Below are positions 1 to 9,751 of a stretch of 35,688 nucleotides of DNA, piece after piece (position 1 is the stretch's first letter; each line of letters opens with the position of its first letter). The stretch is from the NCBI RefSeq assembly GCF_000588875.1, contig NZ_JEMV01000043.1, positions 1 through 35,688 on the forward strand. Reading direction: 5' to 3'. The DNA comes from Sphingobium sp. Ant17 (GTDB lineage: Bacteria; Pseudomonadota; Alphaproteobacteria; Sphingomonadales; Sphingomonadaceae). The notes beneath the pieces are model-generated. The model was not told the DNA's origin. It saw only the letters and a program-made list of their open reading frames with translations, and ran no database searches. The position numbers and the translations under genes are program-made.

Positions 1-236
1 GGGGCCTTGCCGTCAAGGAGACCCGCTGGACCTCGGGCGTTGAACCGCACCACCCAATCCCGCACGATCTGCAGGGTCACTCCGCCGATGCGCGCGGCAT
101 CGCTGCGGTTCGCGCCATCATAGATTTCCGCCAAAGCTAGCAGTCGGCGTCCCTGGTTCGCGCTCTTTGTCGTCCGCGCCAGTCGCCTCAAGCCCGCTGC
201 ATCAAAGTCGTCTCGCAATCCAATCGCTGCACCCAT
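1..236 (-). CDS. IS630-family transposase, N-terminal part (cut by window edge)
   Basis: Reading leftward from an ATG at 236, an open frame of 78 codons runs off the window. It starts MGAAIGLRDDFDAAGLRRLA and continues with a helix-turn-helix region containing GANRSDAARIGGV and a following VRDWVVRFNARG segment, which is the DNA-binding N-terminus typical of sphingomonad and rhizobial IS630-family transposases. The DDE catalytic domain would lie beyond position 1, so I cannot say whether the gene is complete. In IS630 elements this protein cuts and rejoins the element at TA-containing targets. It points away from purL. The family call rests on recalled N-terminal sequence only. Confidence 0.75.
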   Translation of the reverse strand, partial: MGAAIGLRDDFDAAGLRRLARTTKSANQGRRLLALAEIYDGANRSDAARIGGVTLQIVRDWVVRFNARGPAGLLDGKA

Positions 237-322
237 GACAATGCCCTCCAACCCGAAGACATAGATTCATAGTTTCGCCGCTTTGGGAATCCCCCACGTG
301 AGTCAGCATCACGGACGGATGG
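1..322 (-). mobile_element. IS630-family insertion sequence, one end (boundary uncertain)
   Basis: The transposase start at 236 is preceded by about 85 non-coding bases that look like an IS end. No second terminal repeat is inside the window, so the boundary is a guess: a TA dinucleotide near 321-322 is the first plausible IS630-type target. The element would end roughly 95 bases upstream of purL. Confidence 0.35.
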
Positions 323-415
323 TATTATCCCATTTCCCCCGCCCGATCGACGCATGTCCACCAAAGCATGCACGCCGCCATTGCTCTCCGCCCACGCCCC
401 CGCTAAAGGCGCGGC

Positions 416-2593
<2,178 letters not shown>

Positions 2594-2609
2594 CCCCAAC
2601 ATCCTCGTC

Positions 2610-2629
2610 GTCCCCGCGAAGGCGGGGAC
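2610..2629 (+). repeat. REP-like palindrome, 8-bp stem
   Basis: GTCCCCGC (2610-2617) and GCGGGGAC (2622-2629) form a perfect 8-bp stem with a 4-base loop, just after purL. It has no T-run, so it is not a classical terminator. It shares the CGTCGT lead-in and CCCA tail with the hairpin at 2729-2748 in opposite orientation. Confidence 0.8.
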
Positions 2630-2728
2630 CCAACCATCCCACCTACCTTGATAGGTGTTGCACGATCGGGTCACCCCAAATCGCCCCCTCATTGCGCAAC
2701 CGCACGCCAGCCGCTTGATGCGCGATGG

Positions 2729-2748
2729 GTTCCCACTTTCGTGGGAAC
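2729..2748 (-). repeat. REP-like palindrome, 8-bp stem, inverted relative to 2610-2629
   Basis: GTTCCCAC (2729-2736) and GTGGGAAC (2741-2748) form an 8-bp stem with a 4-base loop. Read on the minus strand, the flanks CGTCGT and CCCA match those of the hairpin at 2610-2629. The two therefore form an inverted pair about 100 bases apart, ending 17 bases before the GIY-YIG gene. Confidence 0.8.
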
Positions 2749-2765
2749 GACGGGTGGTTTAGGCT

Positions 2766-3101
2766 GTGCGAATGCGCCTCCGTCAGCCCTGCGTTTACAT
2801 ATTGGCCAGCCAGCGTAACGGTACGCTCTACATCGGTGTGACCTCCGACCTGATCACGCGCATCCATCAACATCGTATCGGGGCGGTGCCGGGCTTTACC
2901 CATGATTATAGCGTCAACCGCCTGATGTGGTTCGAACAGCACGGCACGATGGAAGAGGCGATCCTGCGTGAAAAGCGTTTGAAGAAATGGAACCGCGTCT
3001 GGAAGGTCGCGCTGATCGAAGAACGCAACCTGCACTGGGACGACCTTGCCATCCCGCTCGGCTTCGAACGCCTTCCCGAAACTGATGGACACGATAGCTA
3101 G
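2766..3101 (+). CDS. GIY-YIG nuclease superfamily protein
   Basis: This 111-residue protein is a stand-alone GIY-YIG domain of the UPF0213/YhbQ type. The core motifs are VYILASQRNGTLYIGVTSD (about residues 10-28; the GIY and YIG equivalents are VYI and YIG), an arginine in the first helix (ITRIHQHR), and a late acidic region with AILREKRLKKWNR, typical of sphingomonad members. The family cuts DNA with one metal, but the substrate of these small proteins is unknown. An alternative ATG lies two codons downstream. The gene sits directly after an inverted pair of palindromes, a possible clue to mobility. It is convergent with the methyltransferase gene at 3212-3982. Confidence 0.88.
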   Translation: MRMRLRQPCVYILASQRNGTLYIGVTSDLITRIHQHRIGAVPGFTHDYSVNRLMWFEQHGTMEEAILREKRLKKWNRVWKVALIEERNLHWDDLAIPLGFERLPETDGHDS

Positions 3102-3211
3102 GCGGGAGCTGTTTCCTACAGCCCCGCACTTCGCTATGCTTGGGCCTGACACGTTCCGATAGGATCGCCCGCGCGCAAGAAAATGTCTCATTCAGCGGGA
3201 AATGTGCGAAG

Positions 3212-3982
3212 TTAAGGCTTCAGCGATGTCACCCGGCCCAGCAACAGTTCATAGCTGTCGCACCCGCCGCCAGCGTCATAAGCCGCCATCACGCGCCGCA
3301 ATGTGCCAGCGTCCAGCGGTTGCCGTCCTTCGCCGGGCACCACTGCGCCGATGCCCTTGAGATGCGCCAGCAGCGCCCTTGCGCCGACACCATCAAGCGC
3401 GACCGTCTCGTCGAACGCGAAGGCGTCGTCATACCTGGCCAGCATCGCCCGCAGCGCCGCCAGTGTCGGGTAATCCGGCACCCCACTCTCGACGCCACAT
3501 GCCATATGCGCCGCGCGCCATTGCGCGAAGCTGCCGTGCCCCATGGTCGAGAAGATCAGGCTGCCGCCCGGCCGCAACAGGCCCGCCAACCGCGCAATCG
3601 CGCCCGGCAGATCGTCGAACCATTGGAAAGTCAGGCTGGACAGGATGAGGTCGAACCATGGCCCCTCGAAGGTCGGCGCTTCGCCGTCCATCGTCAGGAA
3701 CCGGCCTGCCACCAGTCCACCCGATGCTGCCTTGGCCAGCATGCCGGGCGACAGGTCGGTCACCACCAGGTCCGCAGCGGGCCAGCGGGCCTGCACGTCA
3801 CGAGTCAGGAAGCCGGTGCCGCAGCCGATTTCCAATATCCGCTCAACCCCAAGGGGTTTCTGCCGCTGCGCCAGGTCCGCGACCAGCCCGGCGGCCAGCC
3901 GTTGCGGCCCGGCATGATCCTCATAGTGGGCCGCCGCCGCGCCGAACGCGTCGCTTATCCGTTGCTTGCGGGCATTAATCAT
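3212..3982 (-). CDS. bioC: BioC-like SAM-dependent methyltransferase
   Basis: A 256-residue class I methyltransferase. The SAM-binding glycine motif LEIGCGTGFL is near residues 49-58, an acidic VVTDLSPGML strand-loop near 73, and LILSSLTFQWFDD near 114. The opening KQRISDAFGAAAAHYEDHA and the FQWF motif are characteristic of malonyl-ACP O-methyltransferase (BioC). That enzyme methylates malonyl-ACP to start pimelate synthesis for biotin. No other biotin genes are nearby, so the exact substrate is inferred from similarity and could be another carboxylate. The gene is divergent from the DUF418 gene, with 62 bases between starts. Confidence 0.75.
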   Translation of the reverse strand: MINARKQRISDAFGAAAAHYEDHAGPQRLAAGLVADLAQRQKPLGVERILEIGCGTGFLTRDVQARWPAADLVVTDLSPGMLAKAASGGLVAGRFLTMDGEAPTFEGPWFDLILSSLTFQWFDDLPGAIARLAGLLRPGGSLIFSTMGHGSFAQWRAAHMACGVESGVPDYPTLAALRAMLARYDDAFAFDETVALDGVGARALLAHLKGIGAVVPGEGRQPLDAGTLRRVMAAYDAGGGCDSYELLLGRVTSLKP

Positions 3983-4044
3983 GGCTAGGCAAATGGCAGA
4001 GCCAGCCGTGCTTGACCAGTCGCCCCAAGAGGAAATCGCCGCCC

Positions 4045-5268
4045 ATGACCCCTGCCCCCCGCATCCCCGCCATGGACGTGCTGCGCGGCTGCGCGGTGAT
4101 GGGCATAGTGTGGATGAACATCACGGCCTTCGCCCTGCCCCAGACCGCCTATTTCAATCCGGCGGCGGTCGGGCCGCTTTCGGCAGGGGATATCGGTTTC
4201 TGGGCGGTCAGCCTGATAGTGGTGGATGGCAAGATGCGCGGCCTGTTCGCGCTGCTGTTCGGTGCCTCGATGCTGTTGCTGATCGACCGGGAGGAAATGG
4301 CGGGCCGCGACGGCCGCCGCGCGCAGATGGTCCGTGCGGGCTGGCTGTTCGTCATCGGGGCCGCCCATTTCCTGCTGCTCTGGTGGGGGGACATTTTGCG
4401 GGTCTATGCGCTCGTCAGCCTGGTCGCATTGTTGTTCGTCGGGCTCGAACCGCTCGCGCTGATCAAGCGGGCCTTTCTCTGCTTCCTGCTCCAGTTCCTG
4501 TTGGTGGTGGCCTTCATCGCCAGCCTTTACCTGTGGAGCCACGCCGCCGCCCTGCCCGATGCCGACGCCGCCACCCGCCTGGGATTTGCCGATTTCATGG
4601 GCTCATTGTCCGACCCGGCCAGTCCCGCGATCCAGAGCGAAATCGCCACCTATCGCAGCGGTTATGGCACTATCCTGGCGCACAAGATCGCTGGCATTCC
4701 GGGCGAATGGCTCTGGGGGTTGCTGTTCACCGCGTTCGAAACGCTGGGCTTCATGCTGCTCGGCATGGCGATGCTCAAGGGCGGCTTCCTGACCGGACAA
4801 TGGGACGGCGAGCAATATCGCCGCACCGCGCGCCATTGCTTCCTCATCGGCCTGCCGCCCATGGCTGGGCTGGCTTTATGGGTATGGTGGAGCGGGTTTG
4901 CGCCGTTGCCGGCCTATGGCGTGGCGCTGGCCTGGTCGCTGCCGTTCCGTATCCCGCTGACGGTGGGTTGGGCGGCGCTTATCCTGTGGTTGCTGGCCCG
5001 TCATCGCGAACACAGTTTCGTCGCGCGGCTCGCTGCCACCGGGCGGATGACGCTCAGCAATTATCTGGGCACAAGCCTTGTCATGACCGCCATCTTCTAC
5101 GGCTGGGGGCTGGGCCTGTTCGCGCATGTGTCGCCCGCGATGTTGCCGTTGTTCGTGCTGGCTGCCTGGGCGGTGATGCTGCTCTGGTCGCCCTGGTGGG
5201 CGGCGCGCTTTGGCCAGGGACCGATGGAGCGGGTCTGGCGCGGGCTGGCGCGGATCGGGCAAGGCTAG
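4045..5268 (+). CDS. DUF418 domain-containing membrane protein
   Basis: The protein has 407 residues when started at the ATG at 4045, which follows an AGAGGAAA ribosome-binding region. A longer frame opens at a TTG at 4012, but its extra residues are unlike the family. It begins MTPAPRIPAMDVLRGCAVMG, the N-terminal signature of the YeiB/YxaH-type DUF418 family, and has eight or more hydrophobic membrane segments. The C-terminal half contains LAATGRMTLSNYLGTSL, matching the DUF418 motif. The family is in the inner membrane and its biochemical role is not established. No operon partner is evident; the next gene on the same strand is bfd, 100 bases downstream. Confidence 0.88.
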   Translation: MTPAPRIPAMDVLRGCAVMGIVWMNITAFALPQTAYFNPAAVGPLSAGDIGFWAVSLIVVDGKMRGLFALLFGASMLLLIDREEMAGRDGRRAQMVRAGWLFVIGAAHFLLLWWGDILRVYALVSLVALLFVGLEPLALIKRAFLCFLLQFLLVVAFIASLYLWSHAAALPDADAATRLGFADFMGSLSDPASPAIQSEIATYRSGYGTILAHKIAGIPGEWLWGLLFTAFETLGFMLLGMAMLKGGFLTGQWDGEQYRRTARHCFLIGLPPMAGLALWVWWSGFAPLPAYGVALAWSLPFRIPLTVGWAALILWLLARHREHSFVARLAATGRMTLSNYLGTSLVMTAIFYGWGLGLFAHVSPAMLPLFVLAAWAVMLLWSPWWAARFGQGPMERVWRGLARIGQG

Positions 5269-5316
5269 GACCACGAAAAAATCTGCGAGTGCGTCGCAAA
5301 ACTAGCCTCTTTACTA

Positions 5317-5333
5317 TTGCGACCCATTATCAT
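5317..5333 (+). promoter_or_regulatory. Possible Fur-family site upstream of bfd
   Basis: TTGCGACCCATTATCAT resembles an alphaproteobacterial Fur box (TTGCGA half, ATTATC half) and lies 36 bases before the bfd start. A second TTGCGAC occurs on the other strand within the hairpin TGCGA-N5-TCGCA at 5284-5298. This is a motif match by eye only. Confidence 0.3.
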
Positions 5334-5368
5334 CCGCGCTATCTCTGTCCCAACAGGAGAGTGCTTCG

Positions 5369-5539
5369 ATGGTCGTGTGCATCTGTAATGCCATTCGTGA
5401 GAAAGATCTGAAGGAAGCCGTGCGCGACGGCGCGGATACCCCGTGCAGCGCCTATGCGCGCTTTGGCCGTCGCCCCAAATGCGGCCAGTGCGTTCCCTTT
5501 GCGCGCACCATCATCGCGGCGGAGCGCGCATCGGCCTGA
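5369..5539 (+). CDS. bfd: Bacterioferritin-associated ferredoxin (Bfd)
   Basis: A 56-residue protein starting MVVCICNAIR. Cysteines at positions 4, 6, 38 and 41 have the CxC...CxxC spacing of the BFD-like [2Fe-2S] domain; an extra cysteine is at 26. Bfd docks on bacterioferritin and passes electrons through the haem so that stored ferric iron is reduced and released. The ATG at 5369 has AGGAGAG about 8 bases upstream. It lies 147 bases before bfr on the same strand, consistent with functional pairing, but bfr also has its own promoter. The protein is short for the family, as is usual for sphingomonad Bfd. Confidence 0.93.
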   Translation: MVVCICNAIREKDLKEAVRDGADTPCSAYARFGRRPKCGQCVPFARTIIAAERASA

Positions 5540-5545
5540 TAGCAT

Positions 5546-5560
5546 TGCAAATCATGCGCA
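5546..5560 (+). promoter_or_regulatory. Possible Fur/Mur-type imperfect palindrome between bfd and bfr
   Basis: TGCAAATCATGCGCA is an imperfect 7-1-7 palindrome (5 of 7 positions paired) that resembles alphaproteobacterial Fur/Mur operators. It is placed just after the bfd stop and upstream of the bfr promoter. Low certainty. Confidence 0.25.
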
Positions 5561-5625
5561 GGTTATAATCGCGACCTTTACGCAATAGCTGCTGCAATGA
5601 CTATGATTTTCCTAGGTTTTTTGAC

Positions 5626-5654
5626 TTAACACCGGCCTGCACACAGCCTATAAA
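5626..5654 (+). promoter_or_regulatory. Predicted sigma-70-type promoter of bfr
   Basis: A -35 element TTAACA (5626-5631) and a -10 element TATAAA (5649-5654) are separated by 17 bases. The predicted start near 5661 leaves a leader of about 25 bases before the bfr ATG at 5687. The region is AT-rich compared with its surroundings. Confidence 0.55.
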
Positions 5655-5686
5655 CCCGGCTTTCCCTAACAGCCGGAGTAACCGCC

Positions 5687-6166
5687 ATGAAAGGCGACGC
5701 CAAAGTCATCGAATATCTGAACGAGGTGCTCCGCAACGAGTTGACCGCGATCAACCAATATTTCCTGCACTATCGCATGCTCAACCATTGGGGCATCGAA
5801 AAGCTCGCCAAGTTCGAATATTCCGAATCGATCGACGAGATGAAGCATGCCGACAAGGTGGCGGAGCGTATCCTCTTCCTCGACGGCCTGCCCAATTTCC
5901 AACTGCTCGGCCGCCTCAAGATCGGCGAAACGGTAGAGGAAATCCTCAAGTCGGATCTGGAACTGGAATATGAGGCGCTGCCGGTCCTGCGCGACGCCAT
6001 CGCCTATTGCGAGACGATCCGCGACTATGTCAGCCGCGACCTGTTCCAATATATCCTCGAAAGCGAGGAAGAGCATGTCGACACGCTGGAAACCCAGTTC
6101 GAGATGATCGAACGCATGGGTATCCAGAATTATATCCAGTTGCAGAGCAAGGCCAAGGAAGACTGA
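5687..6166 (+). CDS. bfr: Bacterioferritin
   Basis: A 159-residue subunit of the 24-mer haem-containing iron store. All expected ferroxidase ligands are present at the family positions: E18, E51, H54, E94, E127 and H130. The haem-binding Met52 is also present. It oxidises Fe(II) and deposits a ferric mineral in the cytoplasmic shell, and Bfd encoded just upstream provides reductant for release. The start at 5687 follows a GGAG-containing site. Length and sequence are typical, with no damage. A strong hairpin follows the stop. Confidence 0.97.
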   Translation: MKGDAKVIEYLNEVLRNELTAINQYFLHYRMLNHWGIEKLAKFEYSESIDEMKHADKVAERILFLDGLPNFQLLGRLKIGETVEEILKSDLELEYEALPVLRDAIAYCETIRDYVSRDLFQYILESEEEHVDTLETQFEMIERMGIQNYIQLQSKAKED

Positions 6167-6174
6167 GCCTGAAC

Positions 6175-6200
6175 GGGCACCGGGACACCGGTGCCCTTCG
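6175..6200 (+). terminator. Terminator after bfr
   Basis: GGGCACCGG (6175-6183) and CCGGTGCCC (6188-6196) form a perfect 9-bp stem with a 4-base loop, followed by TTCG and then CTTT. It lies between the convergent bfr and mutT genes and could serve both. Confidence 0.65.
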
Positions 6201-6202
6201 CT

Positions 6203-6610
6203 TTACAGCAACGCTTCCAATAGGCCGATCAACGGCAGGTCGGCGGGTGGCATGGGCAGCGCATACATGTGCGCGGGCCGCACCCATTTTAGTGCCGTCG
6301 CATGGTGCGGATGCGGCACCCCTCCCCATTTGCGACAGACATAGAGCAATAGCAGCAGATGCCGGTCATCGAGCGGTTCGCTGGCAAAGGTAGCGGGCGC
6401 GAGGCAACTGGCATGGGTGCGAATACCCAGTTCCTCTTCCAGCTCGCGGATCAGCGCGGCTTCGGGCGTTTCGCCTGGCTCCACCTTACCCCCCGGAAAT
6501 TCCCACAGATCGGCCATCGCCTTCCCCGGCGGGCGTTGCTGCAGCAGGACGCGTCCGTCCGCGTCGATCAAGGCGACCGCAACGACGAGCAACGGCGAAA
6601 TATTGTTCAT
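6203..6610 (-). CDS. mutT: MutT-type NUDIX hydrolase (8-oxo-dGTP diphosphatase)
   Basis: A 135-residue NUDIX protein. The NUDIX box is clear: GGKVEPGETPEAALIREL followed by EEELGI, at about residues 39-62, with the metal-binding glutamates. The core VVAVALIDADGRVLLQQRP and the PLxGLLEALL end match bacterial MutT, which removes 8-oxo-dGTP from the nucleotide pool. Substrate assignment is by family resemblance; small NUDIX enzymes vary. The gene is convergent with bfr across a hairpin and divergent from the pilin gene at 6692. Confidence 0.9.
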   Translation of the reverse strand: MNNISPLLVVAVALIDADGRVLLQQRPPGKAMADLWEFPGGKVEPGETPEAALIRELEEELGIRTHASCLAPATFASEPLDDRHLLLLLYVCRKWGGVPHPHHATALKWVRPAHMYALPMPPADLPLIGLLEALL

Positions 6611-6691
6611 ATCGGTCCAGTAAAAGGGCTTTGTTAACTACGCATCCTTTACAGGTCTGACCGGGACTGTCTGTAGCGAACTGGGGGCTGT

Positions 6692-6877
6692 ATGCGCGGG
6701 CTAAGTAAAATCATCGGCCGTCTGCGCGTGCTGCACTGCGAACGCGGGGCCACGGCATTGGAATATGGCCTGATCATCGCCCTCATCGTGCTGGCCATGA
6801 TCACGGCCCTGACCAGCGTTGCCAACAAGACCACCAATATGTGGAACAATGTCCAGACCGAGGTTACCTCCGTTTAA
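6692..6877 (+). CDS. Flp/Fap-type IVb pilin
   Basis: A 61-residue class IVb prepilin. The cleavage region is ERGATALEYGLI: processing would be after the glycine, with Glu at +5 and Tyr at +6 as required by TadV/CpaA prepilin peptidases, followed by a hydrophobic helix of about 20 residues. Products assemble into Flp (tight adherence) pili on the surface. The leader of about 24 residues is rich in basic amino acids. No tad/cpa assembly genes are in the window, so this is either an outlying pilin copy or a pilin gene separated from its machinery. It lies upstream of a second, shorter pilin gene. Confidence 0.85.
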   Translation: MRGLSKIIGRLRVLHCERGATALEYGLIIALIVLAMITALTSVANKTTNMWNNVQTEVTSV

Positions 6878-6908
6878 CCATCAATATCTGACATATTATT
6901 TGCCCATA

Positions 6909-6923
6909 TTAAACATTCATCAA
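6909..6923 (+). promoter_or_regulatory. CtrA-like near-match upstream of second pilin gene
   Basis: TTAA-N7-TCAA at 6909-6923 differs by one base from the CtrA consensus TTAA-N7-TTAA, in an AT-rich leader of the pilin gene at 7017. Caulobacter pilA is CtrA-activated, so the idea is reasonable, but the single mismatch makes it weak. Confidence 0.2.
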
Positions 6924-7016
6924 CCCATAATCCTTAGAGAAAATCTCGCTGACCACGAACTTCCAAGGCGAGGCGGCCGGGTAGTTAAACATAGTTTCAA
7001 GTCAAGGAGACGTCAC

Positions 7017-7175
7017 ATGCAGTTCATCCGTAAGATGTTGAAGAATGAAAAGGGTGCCACCGCGATTGAATACGGCCTGATCGCCGCTCTTATCGCTGTT
7101 GCCGCCATCACCGCCATGAGCACGCTGGGCGACAACCTGACCAACACCTTCAACAACGTTTCCAACGAACTCTAA
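7017..7175 (+). CDS. Flp family type IVb pilin
   Basis: A 52-residue prepilin, started at the ATG at 7017 because a strong AAGGAG lies 7 bases upstream; a longer in-frame opening to 6819 is only read-through from the preceding gene region. The cleavage motif EKGATAIEYGLI (Glu +5, Tyr +6) is followed by a hydrophobic segment and a short polar tail with TNTFNNVSNEL. It is likely the major Flp pilin because of its strong ribosome-binding site and its own terminator. It forms a tandem pair with the pilin gene at 6692. Confidence 0.88.
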   Translation: MQFIRKMLKNEKGATAIEYGLIAALIAVAAITAMSTLGDNLTNTFNNVSNEL

Positions 7176-7194
7176 TCGTTCGAACGGTTCAAAC

Positions 7195-7231
7195 AAAAGG
7201 GGCGACGGACGCAGGTCCGCCGCCCCTTTTT
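7195..7231 (+). terminator. Strong rho-independent terminator after Flp pilin
   Basis: AAAAGGGGCG (7195-7204) pairs with CGCCCCTTTT (7221-7230), and inside this CGGAC (7206-7210) pairs with GTCCG (7215-7219) around a 4-base loop, with one internal mismatch. It ends in a T-run. The symmetric A and T flanks make it usable from both strands, so it could also terminate the convergent protease gene ending at 7244. Confidence 0.88.
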
Positions 7232-7243
7232 GTTGATGCCCTA

Positions 7244-8719
7244 TCAGATCACGATCTTGACCTTCTGCCCCACGCGCAAAGACGCATTAGCCCTCAGCGC
7301 GTTGATCGTCAGAAACCGTTCCAGCTTGTAATCGGAATAGGCCATTTTCTGGCTGAGTGACTGGACGGTGTCGCCGGATTTTACAGTCACGATGTCGATG
7401 CGGCGCGGTTTGATCGCTGCGGAATCCTGGGCGGACAAACGCTGCATCGACTGGACCATGGCGCTGAACGGCGTGATTCCTCGACCCGCTGGCGTCAGCA
7501 ACAGAAAATGATAGGCTTTCCCGCCGCCGAAATCATAGGCGAACACCGTGGCATCGACCTGGGTCGACTGGCTGGTGGCGCGCACGGTTCGCCATGCGGC
7601 GGGCAAGCCATTGACGGTGGTGCGGCTGACATCGCCGGCAGGCACACGCCCCTGCCCGCCGCCCATCTGGGCGAAGACGCCATCGATATAGCTGGCCAGA
7701 TTGCCCGAATAGGGGGCAGCGCTGAATTGCGCCTGACCGCCGGACGCAGTGATCGACACGGCATCGGCGCCATTTTCCATGCCGAAACCATTGGGGGCGC
7801 TGAAGGTCAGGCGCAGATCGGGATGGCGGAAGCGGCTGCCGTCGATCACCCCTTGTTTGGGGTCATCACCGTAGAGAGTGCCGTCGAGCGCGGCGAGAAA
7901 GGCGTCGCGGTTGCGCACGGTGGCCGCCGACCAGCTCCCGGCAGCACCCCGTGCCGCGCGATTGACGCGCGAGGCGGGGTCGGGATGGGTGCTCGCCCAT
8001 TCCGGCGTCGAACGGGCGCTGCCCGCCAGCCGGGCGTCCAGACTGCTCTGCGCGGCCAGCGAGGCGAGCATGTCGGACAGGGCGCGCGGATCATAGCCGC
8101 CCGATGCCAGATAGCGGATGCCCAGATCGTCCGCCTCATATTCCTGGCTGCGCGAGAATTTTAGCGTCAGCAACTGGCTACCCGTACCGATGCCCTTCTG
8201 AATGAGGTTGCCGAAGCCCGAATCGCCCAGAAACGCGCCCGCCAGGGCACCAAGCAACGCGCCGCCGATGGCATTGCGCTGGGCGGTCTTTTGCCGCCGC
8301 TGGCCATGCTGGGCCGCGACATGGCCGACTTCGTGCCCCAGCACACCCGCCAGCTCGGCCTCGTCGTTCATCAGCGCCATGAGTTGGCGCGTGACATAGA
8401 CATAGCCGCCGGGAATCGCGAAGGCGTTGTTGACCGGCGAATTGAGCAAGGTGACGGTGAAGTCGCTTTGCGCGTTGGAGAGGCCCGACTGCACCGCGAT
8501 CCGCCGTCCGACGCTTTCGACATATTTCGCCTGCGGGCCGCTATAGCCGCCGCCAAATTCCTTGAGCAGTTCGGGATGCTGCTTTTCGCCGGTTGCCTTG
8601 TCCTGCGCGCTGATCGAGCTCACCGTGCGGATCGCTCGCTGCTGCCCGATCACGGCAGGCGCAGCGGCAGCCACGACCAGAGCGGCCGCCGAGCAGCCCA
8701 ACATAATTTTCCGGTTCAT
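7244..8719 (-). CDS. M48 family metalloprotease with C-terminal LysM domain
   Basis: 491 residues from the ATG at 8719; the frame is open to 8782, but the shorter start gives a clean signal peptide (MNRK, then a hydrophobic stretch to AVIGQQ). The zinc motif HEVGH is at residues 129-133, and the third ligand is in EYEADDLG about 60 residues on. This is the peptidase M48 (BepA/LoiP-like) architecture of periplasmic proteases that clear misfolded outer-membrane proteins. The last 50 residues form a LysM-like domain (VKSGDTVQSLSQKM ... LRVGQKVKIVI) suited to peptidoglycan binding. The upstream gene is accA, 76 bases away on the same strand. The exact substrate is unknown. Confidence 0.9.
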   Translation of the reverse strand: MNRKIMLGCSAAALVVAAAAPAVIGQQRAIRTVSSISAQDKATGEKQHPELLKEFGGGYSGPQAKYVESVGRRIAVQSGLSNAQSDFTVTLLNSPVNNAFAIPGGYVYVTRQLMALMNDEAELAGVLGHEVGHVAAQHGQRRQKTAQRNAIGGALLGALAGAFLGDSGFGNLIQKGIGTGSQLLTLKFSRSQEYEADDLGIRYLASGGYDPRALSDMLASLAAQSSLDARLAGSARSTPEWASTHPDPASRVNRAARGAAGSWSAATVRNRDAFLAALDGTLYGDDPKQGVIDGSRFRHPDLRLTFSAPNGFGMENGADAVSITASGGQAQFSAAPYSGNLASYIDGVFAQMGGGQGRVPAGDVSRTTVNGLPAAWRTVRATSQSTQVDATVFAYDFGGGKAYHFLLLTPAGRGITPFSAMVQSMQRLSAQDSAAIKPRRIDIVTVKSGDTVQSLSQKMAYSDYKLERFLTINALRANASLRVGQKVKIVI

Positions 8720-8795
8720 CACTTTGTCCCATCCCATTCCCATTACCGAGACGTAACGAGAAAGAGGGGCCGCCTGTTCCAAAAAAGACGTCGGT

Positions 8796-9740
8796 TCAAG
8801 CGCCTATGGCGAGAAATTTATTGGCGCGGTCGATCCGCAGCGCGTCGGCATCCATGTTCGACAAGGCATCCAGTTCCACCTCGATCGCGGTGCCGAGGTT
8901 GGCGATGGCCTGTACGGGATCACGATGCGCGCCGCCCATGGGTTCGGGCACGATCCGGTCGATGACACCCAGCGCCTTGAGATGCTGCGCCGTGACCTGC
9001 ATCGCGGTTGCCGCCTCACTCGCCTTGGCCCCCGTGCGCCACAGGATCGACGCGCAGCCTTCGGGCGAAATAACCGAATAGACCGCATGTTCGAACATCA
9101 GCACGCGGTTGGCGGCCGCCAGCGCGATCGCCCCGCCCGATCCGCCTTCCCCAACCACGGCAGCAACCATCGGCACACCGAGTTTGAGGCAGGCTTCGGT
9201 CGAGCGCGCGATCGCCTCGGCCTGGCCGCGTTCTTCGGCCTGCACACCCGGAAAGGCACCTGATGTGTCGACCAGCGTGACGACGGGCAGGCCGAAGCGG
9301 TCGGCCAATTCCATCAGGCGGATCGCCTTGCGATAGCCCTCCGGCTTTGCCATGCCGAAATTATGCCGCACCCGGCTGGCCGTATCATCGCCCTTTTCAT
9401 GGCCGATGACCATCAGTCGCCGGTCGCCCAGCGTCGCAAAGCCACCCAGGATCGCCTGATCGTCGGAAAAGGCGCGGTCACCCGCCAATGGCATGAAATT
9501 GTCGAACAGCCCGGCGACATAATCCTTGAAATGCGGCCGTTCGGCATGCCGGGCGACCTGCGTTTTCTGCCACGGCGTCAGCTTGGCGTAGGTGTCGCCC
9601 AGCATCTTGTTCGCGCGCTGCTCCAGCGTCGCGATTTCACCGTCAATGTTAATGTCGCCCGCGCTCGCCGTGGCGCGCAATTCGACGATGCGCGCTTCCA
9701 GTTCGGCGATCGGCTTTTCAAATTCCAGAAAGCTAACCAT
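8796..9740 (-). CDS. accA: Acetyl-CoA carboxylase carboxyltransferase subunit alpha
   Basis: 314 residues, the usual length. With AccD it forms the carboxyltransferase that moves CO2 from biotin to acetyl-CoA, giving malonyl-CoA for fatty-acid synthesis. The start [16 protein letters not shown], the mid-protein [19 protein letters not shown] and the acyl-CoA/carboxybiotin pocket motifs [10 protein letters not shown] and [12 protein letters not shown] are diagnostic. It lies 11 bases downstream of xerD, in the accA-xerD-aroK-aroB neighbourhood found in alphaproteobacteria. No damage is seen. Confidence 0.97.
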   Translation of the reverse strand: MVSFLEFEKPIAELEARIVELRATASAGDINIDGEIATLEQRANKMLGDTYAKLTPWQKTQVARHAERPHFKDYVAGLFDNFMPLAGDRAFSDDQAILGGFATLGDRRLMVIGHEKGDDTASRVRHNFGMAKPEGYRKAIRLMELADRFGLPVVTLVDTSGAFPGVQAEERGQAEAIARSTEACLKLGVPMVAAVVGEGGSGGAIALAAANRVLMFEHAVYSVISPEGCASILWRTGAKASEAATAMQVTAQHLKALGVIDRIVPEPMGGAHRDPVQAIANLGTAIEVELDALSNMDADALRIDRANKFLAIGA

Positions 9741-9751
9741 GGCGCTAGGCG

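Noticed and set aside
2603..2760. CRISPR-like repeats after purL
   Set aside because: There are only two inverted hairpins, no regular direct repeats and no spacers.
6889..6905. Sigma-54-like promoter (TGACAT-N5-TTGCC) before the second pilin gene
   Set aside because: The spacing fits but the near-invariant GG of the -24 element is GA, so it is probably chance.
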